Source: an uncultured Hoeflea sp. (GTDB taxonomy: Bacteria > Pseudomonadota > Alphaproteobacteria > Rhizobiales > Rhizobiaceae). From it: DNA of 64,000 nucleotides. The stretch is from assembly GCF_947501405.1 (NCBI RefSeq), contig NZ_CANMVK010000002.1:930001-994000 (forward strand). The letters are read 5' to 3'. Shown piece after piece: positions 21,961 to 30,162 of this stretch. The translations under genes were made by a program, and so were the position numbers. A model generated the notes under the pieces. The model was not told where the DNA came from. It ran no database searches and worked only from the letters and a program-made list of their open reading frames with translations. Positions within the stretch are counted from its first letter, which is position 1. Each line of letters starts with the position of its first letter.

Positions 21961-22085
21961 TTCCCGACACAAGAAAATGCTTATATCAGAAATCGGGTTT
22001 GTTTTTGACATAAGCCTTGCCTGTGCGGAGTTTTCTGACATAAGAGTATCCATATTGTAGAAACTGGAAGGGTTTCTGATATATG
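21961..22085. repeat. Cluster of TTTCTGAYATAAG-like motifs upstream of the Fic gene
   Basis: A 13-bp motif recurs in the 125 bp before the Fic start. Copies are TTTTTGACATAAG (22002-22014), TTTCTGACATAAG (22032-22044) and TTTCTGATATATG (22073-22085, its last three bases being the Fic ATG); an inverted copy CTTATATCAGAAA is at 21980-21992; and a degenerate copy TTCCCGACACAAG is at 21961-21973. The same-strand copies start 41, 30 and 41 bp apart, close to whole helical turns. One copy could supply a -35 (CTGACA at 22035, TAGAAA 17 bp on). This looks like a multi-site operator. Confidence 0.55.
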
Positions 22086-23219
22086 GAGCTTGAAGCCTAC
22101 CGGGCCGGTACGATTGAGCAGCGGTATGAGTACCGCGCATTTTTGCCTGAACCTATACATCACGCATGGATTGTCTCCGATGCGAAGGTGCTGCAATTGC
22201 TCAGCCAGGCAGACCGCGCACTGGGGGAACTGAATGCTTTTGCCCAACTTGTCCCCGATATCGAGTTCTTCATCGCCATGTATGTGGCCAAAGAGGCGAC
22301 CCAGTCCAGTCGCATCGAGGGAACACAGACAAGCATTGAAGACGCATTCAAACAGGCGGAAGACCTTGACCCGGAAGACCGCGATGATTGGTCAGAGGTT
22401 CAGAACTATATTGCGGCCATTAATCACGCGATCGGCCGGCTGAACCAACTGCCTTTTTCCAACAGACTGCTGTGCGAGACCCACGAGATCCTGTTGCGAG
22501 GCGTCCGGGGAAAGCACAAAATGCCGGGCGAGTTTCGCAAAAGCCAAAACTGGATCGGAGTCAGTCTCAAAAATGCGGCTTTTGTCCCTCCGCATCATGA
22601 GCACGTTTCTGATCTGATGAGCGACATGGAGCGATTTCTTCACGATGAAGACATCATGACGCCGCCGCTAATCAAGATCGCAATCGCGCACTATCAGTTC
22701 GAGACAATTCATCCGTTTCTGGACGGCAACGGCCGCCTCGGACGTCTGATGATTTCGCTCTATCTCGCTTCGGAAGGCCTGCTCTCAAAGCCGGCGCTTT
22801 ATCTGTCCGACTATTTCGAGCGCAACAAAACCGCTTATGTCGATCATCTTATGGCGGTAAGGCACGGAAACCATATGCGCGATTGGCTCACGTTTTTTCT
22901 CTATGGAGTTGAGGAAACAGCTCGGGCTTCCGCGGAGGTATTTCGAGCGATCCTGCGATTGAAGGAGCGGATCGAGCGCGAAGTGCTGCCCCGTTTCAGC
23001 ACGCGCCGGCAAGACAACGCCCATGTTCTCATGCGCCGTCTTTATTCGCGGCCCGTCATAGATATAAAAACAGTCGCCATCACCATCAACAGCACACCCA
23101 ACACCGCGACCGCGCTCGTCAATGATCTGGTCGAATATGGCGTTCTCACCGAAATCACCGGTGGCCGCCGCAACCGGCTCTTTATGTTCAGCGATTATGT
23201 CGCGCTGTTTCGCGGGTAA
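22083..23219 (+). CDS. Fic family protein with N-terminal inhibitory motif and C-terminal winged-helix-like region
   Basis: The 378-residue protein has an N-terminal Fic_N region with the inhibitory-helix motif S-S-R-I-E-G (residues 75-80, fitting [S/T]xxxE[G/N]), then the Fic core with catalytic HPFLDGNGR (residues 210-218; His210 is the base), and a C-terminal segment TATALVNDLVEYGVLTEITGG resembling a winged helix-turn-helix. Fic enzymes usually transfer AMP to a protein hydroxyl; the inhibitory motif in the same chain implies self-restrained activity (class II). No antitoxin gene is adjacent. The upstream repeats suggest the protein binds its own promoter. The ATG overlaps the last repeat. 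Base composition is slightly more AT-rich than the neighbours, so transfer is possible. Confidence 0.9.
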   Translation: MELEAYRAGTIEQRYEYRAFLPEPIHHAWIVSDAKVLQLLSQADRALGELNAFAQLVPDIEFFIAMYVAKEATQSSRIEGTQTSIEDAFKQAEDLDPEDRDDWSEVQNYIAAINHAIGRLNQLPFSNRLLCETHEILLRGVRGKHKMPGEFRKSQNWIGVSLKNAAFVPPHHEHVSDLMSDMERFLHDEDIMTPPLIKIAIAHYQFETIHPFLDGNGRLGRLMISLYLASEGLLSKPALYLSDYFERNKTAYVDHLMAVRHGNHMRDWLTFFLYGVEETARASAEVFRAILRLKERIEREVLPRFSTRRQDNAHVLMRRLYSRPVIDIKTVAITINSTPNTATALVNDLVEYGVLTEITGGRRNRLFMFSDYVALFRG

Positions 23220-23224
23220 CTCTG

Positions 23225-24064
23225 TCAAACTGCATGTCCGGCCTTCTGGTCCCGCCAGACCGCAAGAGCGGCGATGATTTCGGCGGCGACGGTTGCGGCG
23301 ATCGTCTCGGGGCGTTTGTCGGGGATCTTGTGGCCGATCGGGCAGATGAGCTGCGCAAGCCGCCGTTTGTCGCCGCATTCGCGCAGATACTGGCTTGCAA
23401 ATGTTGCGCGCTTGGTGTCCGAGCCGATCATGCCGACCTGGGCCAGATCGTCGCGTTCGAGTGCTGTCGAGACAATCAGGAAATCGAGCGCGTGATCATG
23501 GGTCAGGACGATCACCGCCGCTCCGGGCGCGATGCCGGCGACAAGACTTTCGGGAAGGACGGCAAGATGCCGGGTTGCGCCTTCGGGCGTCAGCGCCAGT
23601 TCATCGGCGCGGGTTTCAGCCACATGCACCTTCACCGGCAGCAAAAGCAGCGCCCGTGTCAGCGCCCGTCCCACATGGCCGCCGCCAAACAGCCAGACTT
23701 CCGGGTCGGCCGCATCCTCGCGGGCGACCAGCGTTTCGATTTCGCCGGCGCGGGAAGGTGGGATGACTTCAAATGACAGCGTCACATGGCCGCCGCAACA
23801 CTGGCCGATCGCCGGTCCCAGCGGCAAACCCATGTCGGTTGCTGGCGATCCTGAAAGCACCGTTCGCGCCTGTTGAATGGCCTCAAGCTCAAGCCGTCCG
23901 CCGCCGATCGTCCCGAGCAGGCCGCTGGCCGACACCAGCATCCAGGCATCGGTATCCCGCGGCGTCGACCCCTTGGCCTCGACGACCCGCACCAAAACGA
24001 AACCGGCTTTCCCGGCGGTTGCAGCCGATCCGGCGAAGTCACGATAAGCGGCGAGCCGCGCCAT
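23225..24064 (-). CDS. xdhC: Xanthine dehydrogenase accessory protein XdhC
   Basis: The 279-residue protein has the XdhC N-terminal region with GSTPRDTDAWMLV and GTIGGGRLELEA, the QCCGGHV motif near residue 95, and a Rossmann-like C-terminal domain (WLFGGGHVGRAL, MIGSDTKRATF). XdhC binds and sulfurates molybdenum cofactor and inserts it into xanthine dehydrogenase. ATG 24064 follows the xdhB stop by four bases; ATG 24094 would add ten residues. It is the last gene of the xdhA-xdhB-xdhC series and converges on the Fic gene with a 5-bp gap. Confidence 0.92.
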   Translation of the reverse strand: MARLAAYRDFAGSAATAGKAGFVLVRVVEAKGSTPRDTDAWMLVSASGLLGTIGGGRLELEAIQQARTVLSGSPATDMGLPLGPAIGQCCGGHVTLSFEVIPPSRAGEIETLVAREDAADPEVWLFGGGHVGRALTRALLLLPVKVHVAETRADELALTPEGATRHLAVLPESLVAGIAPGAAVIVLTHDHALDFLIVSTALERDDLAQVGMIGSDTKRATFASQYLRECGDKRRLAQLICPIGHKIPDKRPETIAATVAAEIIAALAVWRDQKAGHAV

Positions 24065-24068
24065 GGCC

Positions 24069-26429
24069 TCAGTCCGCGGCAGGCGGCGGTGCATCCGCCG
24101 CCATCGCCTTGAGCCGCTCCACCGCCATCAGCACCCGCTCCGGCGTTGCCGGCGCATCGAGCTGCGGGCTGATCCGGTAGTCAGCAATCGACGCCGTGGC
24201 CATGCCGAGCGCCTCAAGCACCGAGATCGGCAGCATGAAGGGCGGTTCGCCCACCGCCTTCGAACGCCGGATTGTCGGCTCGCGGTTTTCCGACCACTCC
24301 GCCAGTCTGACATTGAAAATCCTCGGACGGTCGGACGCCAGCGGAATCTTGTAGGTCGACGGCGCATGGGTCCTGAGCCGGCCCTTGTCATCCCACCACA
24401 ACTCCTCGGTCGTCAGCCAGCCCATGCCCTGAATGAAGGCGCCTTCGATCTGGCCGATATCCAGCGCCGGATTGAGCGAGCGGCCCGCATCGTGCAGCAC
24501 ATCCACCCGGTCGACCTGGTATTCGCCGGTCAGCGTGTCGACCGACACCTCCGAGACCGCCGCCCCATAGGCAAAATAATAAAACGGCCGGCCCTTGCCG
24601 GTTTCACGGTTCCAGTGGATGCCGGGCGTTTTGTAAAACCCAGCCGCGGAGAGCTGAATGCGCGCCAGATAGGCCTGTTTGATGAAATCGCCGAACGCCA
24701 TCAGCTCGTTGCCGACGCGCACATGGTTTGGCTCAAACACCACCTGCTCGGGCGGCACCGAGTATTTCTCCGAGGCGAAGGCCACCAGCCGCGCCTTGAT
24801 CTGCTCGGCCGCATTGGCGGCCGCCATGCCGTTGAGATCGGTGCCAGAGGAGGCGGCGGTGGCCGATGTGTTCGGCACCTTGCCGGTGGTTGTGGCGGTG
24901 ATGCGAATGGTGTCGAGATCCACCTGGAACTCGTCGGCGAGCACCTGCGCCACCTTGGTGTTGAGCCCCTGGCCCATCTCGGTGCCGCCATGATTGAGAT
25001 GGATTGAACCATCCTGGTAGACATGCACCAGCGCGCCGGCCTGATTGTACCAGGTGGCGGTGAAGGAAATGCCGAACTTCACCGGCGTCAGCGCGATGCC
25101 CCGTCGGATCACCGGGCTGTCCTGATTGAATGCAATGATCTCAGCGCGCCGCGCCTGATAGTCCGATGAGGCCTCCAGCTCGTCGACAATCTGGCCGATG
25201 ACATTGTCTTCAACGGTCTGGTGATAGGGCGTCACGTCGCGTCCGGAACCGCCATAGAAATTGGCGCGGCGGATCTCCAGCGGATCACGGTCCAGCGCGT
25301 AGGCCACCTCTTCGATGATGCGCTCGCCGCCGAGCATGCCTTGCGGTCCGCCAAAGCCGCGAAACGCGGTGTTGGAGACCGTATTGGTCATCATCGGCTT
25401 GGAAACCAGGCGCACGTCCTGGTAAAAATAGCAATTGTCGGCGTGAAACAGCGCCCGGTCGGTCACCGGCCCCGAAAGATCGGAGGAAAAACCGCACCGC
25501 GCCGCGAAGGCGGCGTCCACCGCGTGGATTTTGCCGCTCTCATCATAGCCGACATCGTAATCCACCACAAAATCATGGCGCTTGCCGGTGATGATCATGT
25601 CGTCATCGCGATCGGGCCGGATCTTGACGGCGCGGTTGAGCTTCTTGGCGGCGATCGCCGCGATCGCCGCGAACTGGTTGCTTTGGGTTTCCTTGCCGCC
25701 GAAGCCGCCGCCCATGCGCCGGATGTGCACCGTCACGGCATTCGAAACGGTGCCCAGCGCATGCGCCACCATGTGCTGCACTTCGCTGGGGTGCTGGGTC
25801 GAGGACCAGACGGTGACCTCGTCATCTTCACCCGGAATGGCCAGCGCGATGTGGCCCTCGAGGTAGAAATGATCCTGTCCGCCGATCCGCATTTCGCCCT
25901 TGAGCCGCAACGGAGCTGCGGCGAGCCCGCCTTCGATATCCCCGCGCTCAAGTTTCAGAGGATCGGTGACAAACGGGTAAGCCGCAGCCGTGGCCTCGCG
26001 CACATCAGTGATATGCGGAAGGTCCTCGTATTCAATCACCGCCAGCCTGGCCGCGCGCCGCGCCGCGTCGCGCGTCTGCGCAATTACCGCGAACACAGGC
26101 TGGCCGTGAAACAGCACTTCGCGGGTGGCCAGCACCGGCTCGTCATTGCGGCCCGTCGGTGAGATGTCGTTGACCCCTGGCACATCCGCGCCGGTCAGCA
26201 CCACGACCACACCGGGTGCCTGGCGCACCGCGTCAAGATCAAGCGACACGATCCGGGCGTGGGCCCGGTCGGTCAGCCCCAGATAGCCATGCAGCGTCCC
26301 GGCGGGTTCGGGCATGTCGTCGATGTAATCGGCGCTGCCGGTGACGTGCTTGTGCGCCGAATCGTGCTGGCGCGGGCTGTGCGCGCCGCCCTTGATCTCG
26401 GTTTTGCTGCGGGACTGGTTCATAGCCAT
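24069..26429 (-). CDS. xdhB: Xanthine dehydrogenase, molybdopterin-binding subunit
   Basis: The 786-residue protein is of usual length for the bacterial large subunit. It shows the aldehyde oxidase/xanthine dehydrogenase a/b hammerhead start (SADYIDDMPEPAGTLHGYLG), the Moco-binding motifs MGGGFGGKETQ (about residue 265) and FRGFGGPQGML, and the active-site glutamate region RSKAVGEPPFMLPISVLEA near the C-terminus. It oxidises hypoxanthine and xanthine to urate. ATG 26429 has GGAGG 7-8 nt upstream, inside the end of xdhA. It lies between the small subunit and the Moco insertion factor. Confidence 0.94.
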   Translation of the reverse strand: MAMNQSRSKTEIKGGAHSPRQHDSAHKHVTGSADYIDDMPEPAGTLHGYLGLTDRAHARIVSLDLDAVRQAPGVVVVLTGADVPGVNDISPTGRNDEPVLATREVLFHGQPVFAVIAQTRDAARRAARLAVIEYEDLPHITDVREATAAAYPFVTDPLKLERGDIEGGLAAAPLRLKGEMRIGGQDHFYLEGHIALAIPGEDDEVTVWSSTQHPSEVQHMVAHALGTVSNAVTVHIRRMGGGFGGKETQSNQFAAIAAIAAKKLNRAVKIRPDRDDDMIITGKRHDFVVDYDVGYDESGKIHAVDAAFAARCGFSSDLSGPVTDRALFHADNCYFYQDVRLVSKPMMTNTVSNTAFRGFGGPQGMLGGERIIEEVAYALDRDPLEIRRANFYGGSGRDVTPYHQTVEDNVIGQIVDELEASSDYQARRAEIIAFNQDSPVIRRGIALTPVKFGISFTATWYNQAGALVHVYQDGSIHLNHGGTEMGQGLNTKVAQVLADEFQVDLDTIRITATTTGKVPNTSATAASSGTDLNGMAAANAAEQIKARLVAFASEKYSVPPEQVVFEPNHVRVGNELMAFGDFIKQAYLARIQLSAAGFYKTPGIHWNRETGKGRPFYYFAYGAAVSEVSVDTLTGEYQVDRVDVLHDAGRSLNPALDIGQIEGAFIQGMGWLTTEELWWDDKGRLRTHAPSTYKIPLASDRPRIFNVRLAEWSENREPTIRRSKAVGEPPFMLPISVLEALGMATASIADYRISPQLDAPATPERVLMAVERLKAMAADAPPPAAD

Positions 26430-26431
26430 AA

Positions 26432-27916
26432 TCAAGCCTCCGCCGCTTCGCGATGGCGTGTGATGCGAACCGGCGCGCCACAGCTTTCCAGGAAAAACCG
26501 GATCAGCAGGTTTTGCGCCGACACCATCCGGTAGTCCGCGCTCGCCCGCCAGTCTGTAAGCGGTTGGTAGTCCTCGGCCATTGCCGCGCGCGCCGCCTCT
26601 ACCGTCTGCCAACTCCAGGGCTGGCCGACAATTAGCGCTTCGGTCGCAGCAGCGCGTTTGGGTGTGCCGGCCATGCCTCCGAAGGCAATCCGCGCCGAAG
26701 CCACGAGGCCTTCGCCATCAAGCCTGACGTGAAACGCGCCGCACAGCGCCGAGATGTCCTCGTCACGGCGTTTGGAAATCTTGTAGACGGCGAAAAAATC
26801 ATCCTCTTCAAGCGACGGAACGGCAATGCTTTCCACGAATTCGCCGGACTGCCGGTCCTGCTTGCCATAGTCGATGAAAAAGCTCTCCAGACGCACGGTG
26901 CGCCGGCTATCGCCCTTGCGCAGCGTCACTGTTGCTCCCAGCGCAATCAGCGGCGGCGGAGTGTCGCCGATCGGCGAGCCATTGGCGATGTTGCCGCCCA
27001 CGGTGCCCATGTTGCGCACCTGCTCACCGCCGATCCGGTCCCAGAGTTCCTCTACTTGCGGAAACGTTGACACCAGTGCCGCGCGGGCCGCGGTGTAGGA
27101 GACACCGGCGCCCAGGGTAACGCCTTCCTTCTCGATCATGATTTCCTTAAGCGCATCGAGATGAGAGATGTGAATGACCGGCGAAATATCATGCAGATGC
27201 TTGGTCACCCACAGGCCCACATCGGTCGCGCCCGCCACGATGGTGGCGTCGGGATGCGCCTCATAGAGGTGCGCCAGATCATCAAGATCGGCGGGAAGAT
27301 AGGTGGTGCCGCGGTCGCTTTCGATGGTCACCCGCACACCATCGGCCAGCCCGGCGAGGGTCTCGAACGTCTGGTCATAGCGGGCCACCAGCCGGTCATT
27401 GTCGGCATCGGGAAGCGTGGCGGCCGCCGCCTTCGCCGCCTTGACGATCGGCTCATAACCGGTGCAGCGGCACAGATTGCCCTGAAGCTGCCGCTCGATA
27501 TCGGCTTCGCTCGGCTGCGGTTCGCTCAGCCACAGCGCGTGCAGTGAAGCCACGATGCCCGGCGTGCAGAAGCCGCATTGCGATCCGTGCAAATCCACCA
27601 TTGCCTGCTGGACGGCGCTCAATTCGCCATCGGGCCGGTTGAGGTGTTCGATGGTTACCACATGGGTTGCGTCCAGCGAGCCGACAAAACGGATGCAGGC
27701 ATTGACGGTCTCATAGACCAAAACGCCATTGTCGACCCGACCGACCAGCACCGTGCAGGCGCCGCAATCGCCTTCGGCGCATCCTTCCTTGGTGCCGGTC
27801 AGCCGCCGGTCGAGCCGCAGCCAGTCGAGCAACGTCAGATCGGGCGCGAACCCCGAAAGCTCGACCGTTTGGTCGTTGAGCAGAAACCGGATGGATGAAC
27901 GCTGGGACTGCGCCAT
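26432..27916 (-). CDS. xdhA: Xanthine dehydrogenase, FAD and iron-sulfur subunit
   Basis: The 494-residue protein joins a 2Fe-2S ferredoxin domain (CAEGDCGACT near residue 44), a second 2Fe-2S domain (CGFCTPG and NLCRCTGY between about residues 113 and 155) and a FAD-binding domain with GEQVRNMGTVGGNIANGSP near residue 305. This is the XdhA small-subunit layout that passes electrons from molybdenum to NAD. ATG 27916 has GAGG just upstream. It lies about 130 bp behind the patatin-like gene on the same strand and may be read from the bdhA promoter as in S. meliloti. Confidence 0.93.
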   Translation of the reverse strand: MAQSQRSSIRFLLNDQTVELSGFAPDLTLLDWLRLDRRLTGTKEGCAEGDCGACTVLVGRVDNGVLVYETVNACIRFVGSLDATHVVTIEHLNRPDGELSAVQQAMVDLHGSQCGFCTPGIVASLHALWLSEPQPSEADIERQLQGNLCRCTGYEPIVKAAKAAAATLPDADNDRLVARYDQTFETLAGLADGVRVTIESDRGTTYLPADLDDLAHLYEAHPDATIVAGATDVGLWVTKHLHDISPVIHISHLDALKEIMIEKEGVTLGAGVSYTAARAALVSTFPQVEELWDRIGGEQVRNMGTVGGNIANGSPIGDTPPPLIALGATVTLRKGDSRRTVRLESFFIDYGKQDRQSGEFVESIAVPSLEEDDFFAVYKISKRRDEDISALCGAFHVRLDGEGLVASARIAFGGMAGTPKRAAATEALIVGQPWSWQTVEAARAAMAEDYQPLTDWRASADYRMVSAQNLLIRFFLESCGAPVRITRHREAAEA

Positions 27917-28045
27917 GTCGCCTCTTGAGTTTGAACCCGTCGGTAAAAAACCTATCCCAGCCCGGCACCATGCGAAAGCCATCGGACGGGATGAGACAGT
28001 TTCAGGCAAATCCGGTCAATCGGTGTCTTTTTGAAGATATCCCGG

Positions 28046-29209
28046 TTAATCGGGCTGATCCTCGCGATCCAGTGGTTGCGATCCGGACAATCCGAGATAC
28101 TGGCTTTCCAGGTCTACTGTGGAGTTCTGGCCCAGCGCCTGGCGATGTTCGCGCAGCCAGTCATCCGCCGCCGCGCGGCCGCGATCGCGCAAATCGGTCA
28201 GGAACGGCCAACTCACGTTGAACTTGGACGCAACCGAGAGGTCTTCAAGCGCCTCGTCCGAGCGCACCGAATGCACCAGTATGTTGCGCAGGTGGTCCTT
28301 GTAGCCGTCCTTGAGCCAGTCCTGCTTGATCAGCCGGGTGACGAAATTGATCGCCCGCAACTCATCGATCAGCGAGGAATTGAACGAGATCTCGTTGATC
28401 CGGTTCATGATATCGGGCGCTGTCATCGGCAGTTCATGCCGTTCCATCGGGTTGATGTGAACGATCATCACATCACGGCTGTCGCATTTGTAGAAAAACG
28501 GAAACAGCACAGGATTGCCCATATAGCCGCCGTCCCAGTAGTGTTCGCCTTCGATCTCTACCGCCTTAAACAAAAACGGAAGGCAAGCTGAGGCCATCAC
28601 CACATCGACATCGACTTCGGGAGTTTCAAACACCCGCACCCGGCCCGAGCGCACATTGGTGGCGCTGATGAACAGCTTGATATCGCAACGCTTGCGCAGT
28701 GCTGCAAAATCGACGCTCTCGGCGAGAAGATCCCTGAGCGGATTGATCCCCAGGGGATTGAATTCGTAAGGCGAGAAGGTTCTGGTCAGCGTGTCGAACG
28801 CCGCATAGGTGGCGGCCGACATCATTTCCATGCCTGGCAGCGACGCGCCGGGAATGCCATTGACCGGCGACCACACCGAACCCGACCGGCTCGATCTTCG
28901 CCAGAATTCTTCAAGCGCTGCCTGGCCGCCCCGCCGGCCTCCATCCATCATGCCCTGTGCCAGCACCACCGCATTGACCGCACCCGCCGAGGTGCCCGAA
29001 AGCCCCTCGAAGCCAATATCGGGTTCGTCGAGAAGCCGGTCGACCACCCCCCAGGCAAACGCGCCATGAGCGCCGCCGCCCTGTAGTGCAAGATTGATCA
29101 TCTGATCCTTGGGAGCGGCGGACTTGGCCGCGCTGGTCTTGGCCGATGGCTTGGCGGCCGCACGCTTTTTCGCCGTAGCGGGTTTCTTGGGCGTTGGTTT
29201 GCCGGTCAT
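28046..29209 (-). CDS. Patatin-like phospholipase family protein with Lys/Ala-rich N-terminus
   Basis: The 387-residue protein has an N-terminal 35-residue Lys/Ala/Pro-rich tail and then a patatin domain: oxyanion glycine loop ALQGGGAHGAFAWG, nucleophile elbow GTSAG (about residue 73) and the catalytic DGG (EHYWDGGYMGNP). Such serine hydrolases cleave lipids; some relatives bind polyhydroxyalkanoate granules or depolymerise PHB. The gene overlaps the bdhA stop by 4 bp, so a role in PHB mobilisation feeding BdhA is an attractive inference. The basic tail might bind DNA or granule surface proteins. The hydrolase family is certain; the substrate is not. Confidence 0.88.
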   Translation of the reverse strand: MTGKPTPKKPATAKKRAAAKPSAKTSAAKSAAPKDQMINLALQGGGAHGAFAWGVVDRLLDEPDIGFEGLSGTSAGAVNAVVLAQGMMDGGRRGGQAALEEFWRRSSRSGSVWSPVNGIPGASLPGMEMMSAATYAAFDTLTRTFSPYEFNPLGINPLRDLLAESVDFAALRKRCDIKLFISATNVRSGRVRVFETPEVDVDVVMASACLPFLFKAVEIEGEHYWDGGYMGNPVLFPFFYKCDSRDVMIVHINPMERHELPMTAPDIMNRINEISFNSSLIDELRAINFVTRLIKQDWLKDGYKDHLRNILVHSVRSDEALEDLSVASKFNVSWPFLTDLRDRGRAAADDWLREHRQALGQNSTVDLESQYLGLSGSQPLDREDQPD

Positions 29210-29979
29210 TGCGCGGTCCAGCCGCCGTCAATCGGCAGGGCAGTGCCGGTGATCTGTGCGGCCTGGTCGGAAGCAAGATAAAGCGCCAGCGCTGCAATCT
29301 GGCCCACCTGCACAAACTGCTTGGTCGGTTGCGCCTTCAAAATCACCTCGCTGATCACCGCTTCCTCGCTCATATCGCGGGCCTTGGCGGTGTCGGCGAT
29401 CTGACCCGCCACCAGCGGCGTTTCGACATAGCCCGGGCAGATCGCATTGGCGGTCACGCCGTGTTCGGCTGCTTCCAACGCCACGGTTTTGATCAGTCCC
29501 AGCATGCCGTGTTTGGCGGCCACATAGGCGCTCTTGTAGGGCGAGGCCACCAGCCCGTGTGCCGAGGCGATGGAGATGATCCGGCCGAAATTGCGCTCTT
29601 TCATCCCCGGCATTGCCGCGCGGATCAGGTGAAACGCCGATGTCAGATTGATCGCCATGATCGCGTCCCACTTGCCGATCGGGAAATCCTCGATCTTTTC
29701 AACATGCTGGATTCCGGCATTGGGCACGATCACGTCGACGGCGCCGAACTGGCTTTCGGTGGTTTTGACCAGCTCCGCGATCTGTTCGGGCTCGAGCATG
29801 TTGGCGCCGCTGAACCCCACATCGCCTGCGCCCAGGCCGGCAAGCCGCGCGCGGGTGGCTTCGATCTCGGTCTCGTCGCCCAAACCGTTGAGCATGACGT
29901 TGAAACCGTTAAGCGCGAATGCTTCGGCAATGCCCAGTCCGATGCCGCTGGTTGAGCCGGTGACGATGACGGTTTTCAT
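29206..29979 (-). CDS. bdhA: 3-hydroxybutyrate dehydrogenase
   Basis: The 257-residue short-chain dehydrogenase starts with the NAD-binding motif VTGSTSGIGLGIAEAFA and has the catalytic Ser/Tyr/Lys set in IISIASAHGLVASPYKSAYVAAKHG's region (about residues 140-160), followed by ICPGYVETPLV. Sequence and length agree with BdhA, which oxidises D-3-hydroxybutyrate from PHB to acetoacetate. The neighbouring xanthine dehydrogenase genes repeat the bdhA-xdh association described in S. meliloti. It is the promoter-proximal gene of the - strand run bdhA, patatin, xdhA, xdhB, xdhC. Confidence 0.9.
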   Translation of the reverse strand: MKTVIVTGSTSGIGLGIAEAFALNGFNVMLNGLGDETEIEATRARLAGLGAGDVGFSGANMLEPEQIAELVKTTESQFGAVDVIVPNAGIQHVEKIEDFPIGKWDAIMAINLTSAFHLIRAAMPGMKERNFGRIISIASAHGLVASPYKSAYVAAKHGMLGLIKTVALEAAEHGVTANAICPGYVETPLVAGQIADTAKARDMSEEAVISEVILKAQPTKQFVQVGQIAALALYLASDQAAQITGTALPIDGGWTAQ

Positions 29980-30051
29980 GAGGCGATCCTTTCACGAATT
30001 GTTGCAATGCACAAATAGGTCATGCACGGCAAAGTTCCAATCATGTTGTCG

Positions 30052-30065
30052 TTTGAGCGCTCAAA
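30052..30065. promoter_or_regulatory. 14-bp perfect palindrome TTTGAGCGCTCAAA
   Basis: This palindrome lies in the 183-bp region between the divergent bdhA and MFS genes, 73 bp upstream of bdhA's start and 98 bp upstream of the MFS start. Such a dyad suits a TetR-, GntR- or LacI-type dimer and could control either side. A looser dyad, TTGTTGCAATGCACAA, is at 29999-30014, closer to bdhA. No regulator gene is adjacent. Confidence 0.4.
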
Positions 30066-30162
30066 ATCGGATGAAGTTGGTCTTGCCGGCTTGCCTATCG
30101 CGGCCTCCGGGTCCATTCAAAGAACATTCCTCTGATCCATAAGCCGGCCAGCACGACGCCTC

